DNA of 64,000 nt from Mesocentrotus franciscanus (taxonomy: Eukaryota; Echinodermata; Echinoidea; Camarodonta; Strongylocentrotidae): assembly GCA_037976565.1 (NCBI GenBank), contig CP137680.1:28228873-28292872 (forward strand), given 5' to 3'. Each line of letters opens with the position of its first letter. Positions within the stretch are counted from its first letter, which is position 1. The notes beneath the pieces are model-generated. The model was not told where the DNA came from. It saw only the letters and a program-made list of their open reading frames with translations, and did no database searches. Shown here piece after piece: positions 54,810 through 64,000 of this stretch. Made by a program: the position numbers and the translations under genes.

Positions 54810-57800
54810 CATGACAGAGGGCGGAAGACACATCGAGGTATGAAGGTGGCCGTGATCGTTTTAATGACAACCTCAAACTTGGTATGCTGCTTAATTACCG
54901 TTCTGTTCGTAATAAATCTACCTTATTAGAGGAATTTATTATTGACCATAGATTAGATTTTACATGTGTTTGTGAAACTTCGTTAACTGTATCAGACGAT
55001 GCAGTGATTGCTGATCTTTGCCCTCGTGGTTATCTGTTCAAGCACCACCCAAGAGCTGCCAAACGTGGTGGCGGAGTCGGCTTTCTCTACAGGGACAGTC
55101 TCCACGTCGATATTAATCCAACAGGCCAATTCGAAAGCTTCGAATCAATGTCTGGAACTGTATCTGGCGGCTCTACACAGCTCGACATTATAGTCGTATA
55201 CAGACCACCAGGGTATCAGTTTTTCACTCAGTTTCTTATCGACTTCTCTGCGCTTCTTGACGAGAGGTTGTGCAAACCATCTCCACTTTTGATCACTGGA
55301 GATCTAAACATTCATCTAGATAACACTTCATCCCAGCACACTCTCAAGTTTGTGGACCTTATTAACAGTCATGGCCTATCCCAGTTGGTTACATCTCGCG
55401 ACTCACGACAAAGGTCACATTCTGGACGTCGTTCTCGTGCGCAATTCAGACAATTTGTCAATTTCGAAGCCTAGTATCGTTCAAGGTATATCAGATCATG
55501 CTGCTAATCGCTTGTGTACTTCGCTTCCTAAACCCGCACGCAGCGACAGAACATTTGCCTCACGTAATATTAAAGACATAAACAGGACAGCCTTCGCGAA
55601 GGACGTTGCTGAGAGCGACATTATGCCTTTAACGTCGGAGAGTGTCATCACAGCTACTAGCCGCTACAACACCATTCTTTCTTCGCTCCTCGATATTCAC
55701 GCTCCTGCCAAGATTCGCAAGGTTAGAGACCGTCAGGACAATCCCTGATACAACGGCGAGATAACTGCTGAGAAACGCAAGCGTAGGCAGCTTGAGCGGA
55801 GATGGCGATCTAATATAAAGGAAAGCTTCACATTGAAAGAGAGATGTTTCGTGCGCAACGAGATTTCACGAACTCTCTCGTCGAACGAGCCAAACGTTCC
55901 TACTTTGTCGGGCTAATCGATAACTGTGGACATGACTCTAAGAAACTCTTCTCTACGGCCAATCGTCTCTTGAACCGGAAACAGAACTCTCCACTTCCAA
56001 GACATGCTGATAGCAAAGAACTGGCTCAAAGATGTATTCAGTTCTTCCGCTCAAAGGTTCATAAGATTCAGGACAGTCTCACTCCTGACTTAACTCCACC
56101 TGATCCTGTCACATCAGCATCCCTCGAGACGATTCAACCTACCATCTCCGATGAGATACAATCACTGCTCCGTAGATTGCCAGCTAAGTCATGTAAACTA
56201 GACCCTGTCTATACTGTTCTCATCAAGGATTGCTCCTCTTCATTTGCCTCTATTATTATCTCACAGATTGTCAACTTAAGTATCGATCAGGCATGCGTAC
56301 CTTCTGTCCTTAAAACGGCACACATTCTTCCTTTACTGAAGAAACCTAATCTCGATTATGAATTACTTAGTAATTACCGTCCAGTTTCTAATCTCCCGTT
56401 TTTGTTTAAAATACTTGAGAGGGTGGTGTTCTCCAGATTAAATGATTATTGTCTCGATAATGACCTCCTTGACCCATTTCAATCTGCATACCGTCCCCAC
56501 CACAGTGTAGAAACCCTCCTTGTTAATGTATCCAACTTTATACTTCGAGAGATGGAAGGTGGAAAAGTAACTGCTATGATACTCCTTGATTTGTCTTCCG
56601 CCTTCGACACTGTTAACCACACTGTTTTGGTGAGCATCCTCAAGTCACTCGGTGTTAAAGGTCAAGCCCTGGAATGGTTTAAATCATACCTGTCATGCCA
56701 TTCTCAAGCTGTCTTGATAAACGGCTGCCTTTCCGATTTTGTACCACTTACATGCGGAGTTCCGCAAGGCTCTGTGGGCGGGCCCACCATGTTCTCTCTA
56801 TATTTAACCGGTTTGAAGAATATTTTTCATCACCATTCTCTTTCTTATCATGTTTATGCTGATGATATTCAAATATATACTTCTTTCAAACCCAATCAGA
56901 GCAATGCAGCCAGCGCTATCCACAACATTGAGAATTGTGTACAAGATGTTCATAATTGGTTGAACTCACATTCACTAAAATTCAATCTCGCCAAATGCGA
57001 ATTTGTAATGTAAGGTTCTAAGACTCAGAGAAGATTTCCATCACTTCAATTACTCTTGCTGCATGGACATGAAACTACCATATCCAATGTATGTCGCAAC
57101 CTTGGTGTGTTTCTCGACTCAAATATGACAATGTCTACACAAATTCAATATGTCTCAAAATCAGTACGTTATCAGTTACGCAATTTAGGTTTTATTCGTA
57201 AATATCTTAACCGTAGTGCCACTGAGAAAATTACTCATGCTTTAATCTCATCTCGCTTGGATTTTGGTAATAGTCTTTTGTTTGGTTCGCCTCACAACCT
57301 ACTCGAAAAATTACAAAAATTAAAGAATGCTGCTGCTCGTGTCGTGACCCTATCCAACAAGTACAGTCACATCACACCAGTCCTCAAATCACTCCATTGG
57401 TTGCCCGTAGAAGAACGTGTTGTTTTCAAGATTATTTTGTTATTATTTCACTGTATACATGGCTCTGCTCCACAGTACAACATCAGCTTGATCAAGCATT
57501 ACATTCCCTCTACACAGCTACGTTCTCAAAACTCCGACTTGTTATCCCTAGGGTTAAAACAAAGTGGGGGAGCGAACCTTCGCTCATGCTGGGCCTTCAT
57601 TATGGAATACTCTCCCTCAATGGATTAAAAATAGCAGTTCTGGTGAAGCGTTAAAAAACAATCTTAAGAAATATCTGTTTAATTTAGCCTATTGATTGAT
57701 TGATTACCACTACCTTTCATGTCTGTACCTTTCCTATTGCACTTTTGTATATATTTATCATGTATTTCATCTTTTGCACAAGCTGCGCCTTGAGCATTTG

Positions 57801-57860
57801 ATTGTCAAGTGGATTTGGCGCCTTACAAATCTTGAGTATTATTATTATTATTAAACAACA
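54810..57860 (+). pseudogene. CR1/L2-like LINE, endonuclease-RT, nearly full ORF2 but broken
   Basis: The apurinic-type endonuclease spans 54884-55500 with NYRSVRNK, CVCETSL, VYRPPG, ITGDLNIHLD and SDH. RT spans 55844-57013 with NYRPVSNLPFLFKILERVV, DLSSAFDTVNH, CGVPQGS and YADDIQIY; both catalytic Asp are present. The C-terminal part is 57014-57695, with LGVFLDSNM, SRLDFGNSLL, LHWLPVEERV and GERTFAHAGPSLWNTLP. Breaks: a frameshift near 55391, TGA at 55746-55748 where the family has Trp, a frameshift near 55840, an in-frame TAA at 57011-57013 and a frameshift near 57560. The 3' UTR ends in ATT repeats (57838-57855). ORF1 and the promoter are missing, so it is 5' truncated and inactive. Confidence 0.88.
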
Positions 57861-59555
57861 GTGGTTGAGTGGTTGATTTTTGTTCCCCTCATTCCAGGTA
57901 GCTGATAATGGTCATATCGTGAGATTCCTTGTTCCATTTTGTCAAACTTTCAAGTTTGCATCACATTTGTGCTACACTGTGTTCATCATGTACATACATA
58001 TACTTTTAAAATGTACCCTAATCAAGTATTTTATCGAAGCCCCAAGTCACACCCTGAGCAAGTATTTCTGGAAGGTTTTCCTTCCCTTAACAAGTATGTC
58101 ATTTATCATTAATTTTAGACAATTTATATACCCTAAACTTCCCCAAAAGTTTTCTGCACACGGTTGTGGCATTTTTCCAGATTAACAATATAACAGTGTA
58201 ATCGACGTGCTCGTTTAACACTCAAATAGTGCTCCTTTTAATCTGGTCATCATATGTGTATGATTTATGATTTATGTACCCTTTTAACGTAAGAGAGGTG
58301 TTAAACACCTGTTTTTTCTTCAAAAATGTGGTTGTTTTTGATACCCTAAATGAGATACGCACGTTCCGCCTCCAACGGCAATACCCTTTTCCTCTGTGTT
58401 TGTGTACGCGCATGATGTACAAGCTGGAACATTACCTCCGGAAAAACAATTGCTTTTGGTATTTTAGAATTGTATGTTTGAGTCATTATGACTACTGGTA
58501 TCTTTTATTAATAAATGTTATTATTTCAGATCAAGAGGCACTCAAAATTGCACACATGTTTTTATTACGATCGTACTATACTAGTTCTGCATTTTGTGGA
58601 TACCTAGATGAAAAATTGGAGTGTTATCAATCGAATTCCTGTGTATTAATTTTTTCCCGAATTTAATATGGAAAGTCCAAAATCATGATGGCCAACTTAT
58701 TTCTAGTTTTAAATATCTTTTTCTAGATAAAGACACTGATAAATTTCATAGACACACTCACTTTAAATAAGTTTAAGCACAGGCCCGCATGACTATGATA
58801 ATCGGGATATAGAATGAAAGGCATTTCCTTTTTTGAACGGTTTTTTTTTTATGACTACCTACCGAATGTCAATATTGTGCGTCTAATATTTTGACTAACT
58901 TGAAGCTGATGGAAAAACATTTCCAAAATGTCCCAAAACATTTGAAAATACCCTCCATTTCACTTATAGTAAGCCCTTTAATTTATTGACAGTGACTAAT
59001 ATAAGGAATACTAAGTCTTAGATGTGTTGTAACTTAAGTTACTTTGAAGGCCTATGTCATTATCAACGTACCCAATGCGTGCATTCATTTCGATGATAAT
59101 AAAGGCTGTCATTCCTTGAAGTATAACGGCATATAATCCGAGTCTGATGTGATGTTGTTTAGTGACGAAAGATTAAATAGTGTAGCCGGGGGCGGGGGCG
59201 TGCCCCGGGCGCCACTTTTTAGAGGGGCGCCAAATTAATAGTGACAAAGAGAACATCAATGAAAATTGGTGTTGGTTAAACTGATACAGTTTTTGTCATA
59301 CATACGAAATTCATCCTCCATCAGGGTTTCTAGTACGGTTTCTATATCGGAAATCGATAGCTTCAGTGATAAATCGCCCACTGGGCACCGCCATTTTTGC
59401 GTCCTCCGTAAGAGGGAGGGCGCCAATTTTGCCTTGGGACGCCGAAAATGTGTTATATTAATGGGTCATTTTTCAAAATGTTCTTAAATTGGCGCCAAAA
59501 TTGACGCAAATTTAAGATCTAATGTATATTTAGCATCAAAACTTGTCAACGAAAA
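57861..59555. other. Intergenic with GC-rich patches
   Basis: No gene. GGGCGCCA-type words around 59187-59235 and 59410-59440 (including GGGCGTGCCCCGGGCGCC) suggest another unassigned MITE. Confidence 0.4.
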
Positions 59556-59559
59556 ACAA

Positions 59560-60732
59560 AAATCCTTGGACCCAGACGCGGCGGGGCCGGGGGCACAGTG
59601 TCCCCACTTTTTCAAGTACCCCTATAGTACCCCTTTTTACATAGAAAAGGTGCCCCTTTTACTTCAAATAAGTACTCTTTTTATTTCTAATAGGTGCCCG
59701 TTTTACATTCCTATATTCAAATCTGACAGGTGCCCATTTTACTTTAACATATGCCCTTTTCTTTTGTAATAAGTGCCCCTTCCCTTTCTTATAAGTGCCC
59801 TTTTTCATCTTTGATGAGTGCCACTTCTCAACTCTGATAAATTCCCCCTTTTATTTTGACACGTGCTCCCTTTTTCTTTCCAATAAGTACCCCTTTTCCT
59901 TCGGATAAATGCCCCTTTTCGTTTTTAATGAGAGCCACTTCCCCTTCTCATAAATGCCCCTTCTAAAACCTCTGATAGATGCCTCTAATGAAATCTCATA
60001 GGTGCCCCTTTTCCTTCGATAAATGCTCATTTTCTTTTGTAATAAGTGTCCCTTTCCATTCTCACATGTGCCCCTATTCATCTAAGGTAAGTGCCCCTTT
60101 TCAGGTGCGAGAAGTGCCCCAATTTCACCTGTGGTTATTCCCCTTTTTACTTTGACATGTGCTCTTTTTGTTTTCCAATTAGTGTCCTTTCCCTTTCAGT
60201 TGGATATGTGCTACAGTGCCCCCGATTCCTGTCACCATAAACTGTGCTCCTAATTTAAGGCAACTAGTAGCAACTTTTTCATTGATTTCACCCAAAGCTC
60301 GCTCGCATTTTAAAAATTATATACTCATGTTTCTTATTAAAGATAATTTCAGTCTTTCATGATTAGATTAAAACCCCATCAGGATTGTTCTTTCCTCTTT
60401 ATATGATGTAATTTTTCGCACTGCGACCTCACAAATCTTAATTTTTTGCTCGCTCGCTACGGTCGCTCGTAAATAAATTTTCAGTCCAGATCACACCCAA
60501 CTGCAAAGATATGAAGCTTAAGCAGTATCTTGGACAACGTAAAGGGAGAAACAAACATTAAAATAATCCCTGATAATGTAATCACAATGTAGGGGTTTAT
60601 ACTAATGTCTAAAAATTGTATATTTCGCTTTGAGATTTCCCTTTGTAGGTGCCCGCTCACTTCGCTTGCTATGCTCTACTTGGACACTCAGATTTCAGTG
60701 CCCCCAATAATATAAAACGGATTGACGCCCCT
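59560..60732 (-). repeat. GGGGCAC minisatellite element, block 6, longest copy
   Basis: Starts CAGACGCGGCGGGGCC then GGGGGCACAGTGTCCCCA. About 600 bp of GTGCCCCTTTTCxTTC-type units follow, then the conserved flank (CCCAAAGCTCGCTCGC, GCGACCTCACAAAT, ACACCCAACTGCAAA, CACAATGTAGGGG). It ends near CAGTGCCCCCAATAATATAA and GACGCCCCTG. The CAG-starting outer ends hint at hAT-like termini. Same architecture as 28725-29640. Confidence 0.75.
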
Positions 60733-60739
60733 GATAGGC

Positions 60740-60960
60740 GTGCCACGTTAGAAATTTGGTCATATGAAAAGTATTGAAGGAATAACGTCGATTTAATGAA
60801 AAGCATCTCAGCGAGGGCATTCCATTAAATGACTAAACATCCACATTGCAACCTCTCCTTTTTAGGGAGAGTGGTGTGGGGGCTTAACGGAGAGATTAAT
60901 GACATGCGCGACTCTAGAAATGCGAGAATTTATTAATCTATTTCTATCTTTCTTTCTATT
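60740..60960. repeat. Tandem duplication, left copy
   Basis: GAAATTTGGTCATATGAAAA, GGAATAACGTCGA and TGACATGCGCGACTCTAGAA recur in the same order at 63492-63545 and 63945-64000. Confidence 0.7.
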
Positions 60961-61457
60961 TTTTTTCCTTGTTTATTTTCTTTGTTGAATCATTTCTTAT
61001 CTTATCTCTTTCTTTATTTATCTTTTTATTTATTGACTCATTAAAAAAAAAATCTTATTACTTATTTATTAAAAGGATATTCATCTAAATATGTACGTAT
61101 CTATTTATATTAAGTTATTTACCGATCATTAATGGTATTCATTCAATCATTCATTTATAGTATTTTAGATATTTTGTTCCTCCTTTGCCACCCCTTCCCT
61201 CTTTAAAATACTATAATGTGCCCCTTATCGCGGGATTATGCCAATTTTTGCAGAAAGCACAATGCATTTTCTTTATTTGAGATGATGTTGTTGTACATTA
61301 TTGAACGTCATGAAAATATTGCTTTCAGGGCATTACATATTGATTCTTTGATTTCGGCGATAACACCTTCATGTTTCATGTTTCTTTGGCGTCATACAAG
61401 CACGTATCATGAACAGAAATGATGCCAGACACACAATGAATCCATTTTTCCCCGTTT
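60961..61457. other. T-rich spacer, no gene
   Basis: Strings of TATTTATT and CTTTCTTT words. No feature beyond composition. Confidence 0.4.
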
Positions 61458-63492
61458 CTCCGTAACATCATATGATATTTATGTACAAATATGTCACACA
61501 TATAATTTTTGTGACACAAGTGATTCAAAAGTATTGACTAGGATTGTTTGTTACATACATTATCCCGTCATGTCCTACTTCAAAATTCATAAACTCATTA
61601 TGAAATTCAATAGGAAAGGATAATCTTCTCTTTGTCCAGCAATATAAAATTTGATGGTAGCAGCCTTTATCATGTATATGGCACCGAAATGAATTATAGG
61701 CTATTCTATTATGCATGGAGGCTTGAACTGAATTAATTACAAAGTATCATAAGAAAGAAAGAGTTCATTATCTGTATTATTGATTTCACTCAATATCCTT
61801 TAATCATGATTGATCATTACTAGAATTTTCGGCGACCTCATAACCCCAATAAAATAATTAATTAAATAGTCGAGGTGCCGTAAATGGATCAATGTTACAT
61901 ATTTTGCCAAAGCCATCTCATTTTAGACATGGACAAGATTCGCATGACTTTTAGTTTTTCACTCATAGCACTTCGTAGCCTGGCTCTATAGCGGATTTGG
62001 GAGGGGCGCAACCGGCCCATTACTCCTCCCTTTGAAATCGTAATTGGCATACCTTTAGTACTCAACAAAAATTGCCCTTTTAATTGCGTAATTTTGGAAT
62101 TGTTCCTAATTTTTTAGAAATCCCGGACCTGCCTATTGCTTGACTCCTGGACTATTGCTCTCGGGCAGGGGCGTAGCTACAGAGGGGGTGGCACGGGTAA
62201 ACATGCACGTTTTTAAGTTATTAATTTTGATTAGAATCAATATAACAAGCATAAAGATGAAAAGAGCTTCTCCATCATATATGGTACTTCGAGATTTAAT
62301 AGAAACAACATCAATCAAAACAAATAACCTCCCAAAATTGCTCAATAGCGCTACTTCTCCCTTGATCCTCTATCTGTAATCGTATTGATTATTTTATTAT
62401 GGAGTTGGATATTCTCACTTCGTAAAAGACCACTTTGTGACAAATTTTGGGTCCTTGGTTGAGTGAATTCAAGTTTTTTCTTCAACAAATTAAGTTGAGA
62501 AATTATGATAGTTTCAAGCTCTTTGCTTATAGACGCTCTCAAAATTGATAGTTAAAGCAATAATGATAGTGATGATAATGATAATGATAGTAATGGTAAC
62601 TTCTGGATTGATAAAGTAACAGCCATAAAACAGCGTTTCTTGATATTATCAAATACATTTGATAGACAATTTGGGGCTTACCAATAGAGTCATAATTATG
62701 TGGGTTATTAAGCAAGCATTTATGTCGATATTGCATTTTTGGTTTGCCCTTTAGATATATGGCTGGGAAAATAGCGTTGGGTATATTGTGTTATAGCAGG
62801 TGTTTCAAGGTTGAAATCACACATACCGAATATACTTTTATTTCATAGCGTGTGGCATATTCTAAATCAATATGTACGAAAATGAGTCGAGCTGTATACC
62901 TGTTCTAGTTCTGTTGGAGGGGCGTATTATAATATATATTCAACCATTGCATATATACTGTGTATATTGCAATATGCTGCAAACACCTGGATAAGTATTT
63001 ATGTTAATAGTTTTAAACAACAGACTGATGTTAACAGTGGTCGCATAAAGTTCTTATCCAGTTTATTCACTTAGTCAAGGCACAATCGGGGCCTTCCCGA
63101 TCACTACTCACATACATAGATTGACAAGATATTAATCAGTGCAGTAATATCAGGTAGATGTTAGCTGTAAAAACTGACATATCCCTGGTAATATCTATTT
63201 TATTGTCAAATTATCGAAAAAGCTTTGGGGTGATCAGATCTGCGTCCTTGATGTAGTGTACAGCAACGAAGAAAAAGAAGTGGAGACATGAGTGAAAGAT
63301 AGAAGACATACGGGAAAAGAGACAGATAGGGAATGTACTTGTGTTCATATCACTTTAAACTGCATTATTTTCTCTGAAGGGGCTAGGAGTATATCCCCTC
63401 CCGGCTTGGTCAATCTGCCCCCTCATATTTTGACCATCTAGTACAGCGTTTTTTCAACCAGGAAACATTAGGAACTTGGGGTGCCGCAAGAG
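61458..63492. repeat. Dispersed repeat copy 2, split by about 1.4 kb
   Basis: 61458-61540 and 62926-63492 together match 51850-52473. The intervening 61541-62925 is absent from copy 1 and includes GCAGGGGCGTAGCTACAGAG at 62165, a typical DNA-transposon-like end. No coding domain was recognised in the insert. Confidence 0.65.
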
Positions 63493-64000
63493 AAATTTGG
63501 TTATATGAAAAATATTGATGGAATAACGTCGACTTCATGAAAACCGAAGATTAGAAATCTCGAGAGAGACAGAAATAGCATTTTGAAGATTATAAAGAGT
63601 CTTTCTCCTTCGCATGTATACCTCGATATATTGGCAGCGAGGTGCCCGAATATCCTTCTATTTGATAGCAAGGTACTCACATATATGTCATATCTTTTCT
63701 ACAAAAATACCATTTTTTCCACACTCATTCGCTTCAATTGCTTGCAACATATAGCAACAGGAACATTCTGGGCAACGAGATACCCGAATATCATCATATT
63801 CATATTTGAGGTGACCGAATATTTCAGTTTTTGTATTCAAGTATATTCCTCGGCGAGGTGCCCGCATTCATTATTATAAGTCTTATCTATTGTAGTAAGT
63901 ACAAAATGTTCATATTTGCTTTTTTTTCTTACAGAAAGATTGGTGACATGCACGACTCCTAGAAATGCGAGAATTTTTTTATGTATTTTTATATTTCTTT
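63493..64000. repeat. Tandem duplication, right copy, with internal roughly 100-bp repeats
   Basis: Outer parts match 60750-60800 and 60905-60950. Between them (63590-63870) three imperfect units share GCGAGGTGCCCGAATATC-type words (63638, 63776, 63853). The copy is cut by the window end. Confidence 0.6.

Noticed and set aside
57397..57654. Separate gene overlapping the LINE end
   Set aside because: Alternative frame of the frameshifted LINE C-terminus.
1..64000. CRISPR array, operon or bacterial contamination
   Set aside because: No spaced identical repeats, no prokaryotic gene packing; introns and LINEs throughout.

Overview
The window is animal nuclear DNA: AT-rich, intron-containing and dominated by decayed mobile elements. 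Penelope-like elements, several non-LTR (LINE) clades, foldback elements, hAT- and Harbinger-type MITEs, polypurine tracts, family-expanded class A GPCRs and a histamine N-methyltransferase-like exon together suggest a marine invertebrate deuterostome. An echinoderm, probably a sea urchin, is the best guess; this is inference, since no diagnostic single-copy gene is present.

Only three genes look intact, all rhodopsin-class (class A) GPCRs. Two are near-identical two-exon paralogs on the minus strand (exons 6082-6381 + 8345-9184 and 16271-16570 + 17895-18731). They sit in a diverged tandem segmental duplication (unit A about 640-10245, unit B about 12492-19695). The third is a single-exon 413-residue receptor on the plus strand (37919-39160) with a TATA box about 250 bases upstream.

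The two duplication units serve as a natural control for each other. Each carries the same 0.43 kb foldback element and the same dead Penelope-like element upstream of the receptor. Unit A also has at least four insertions whose empty sites are readable in unit B, including a Harbinger-type MITE with a clean TAA duplication. Between the units lie a foldback MITE, a GGGGCAC minisatellite, a frameshifted HNMT-like exon and a LINE 3' end.

Region by region: 19.7-22.5 kb holds a LINE fragment and a tandem array of about 240-bp units. 22.5-27.8 kb is a 5.3 kb block bounded by inverted clusters of AATCGATTTT palindromes, abutting a tRNA 3' half; inside are a CTAG-saturated kilobase and possible spliced exons. 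28-35.5 kb is minisatellite elements, MITEs and LINE remnants. 35.5-42 kb holds the third receptor in otherwise featureless DNA. 42-46.5 kb holds three polypurine/polypyrimidine tracts and a LINE. 47-54.3 kb holds a tRNA-type SINE, a hAT MITE, hairpins, a 31-bp inverted-repeat element and a 1.25 kb TTAACACC element with an embedded Pol III-like repeat. 54.8-57.9 kb is a nearly full-length but broken CR1/L2-like LINE. 59.5-64 kb holds another minisatellite element and a diverged tandem duplication.

No operons, CRISPR arrays, viral genomes or complete RNA genes were seen. The functional content is receptor signalling; the rest is mostly transposon archaeology.
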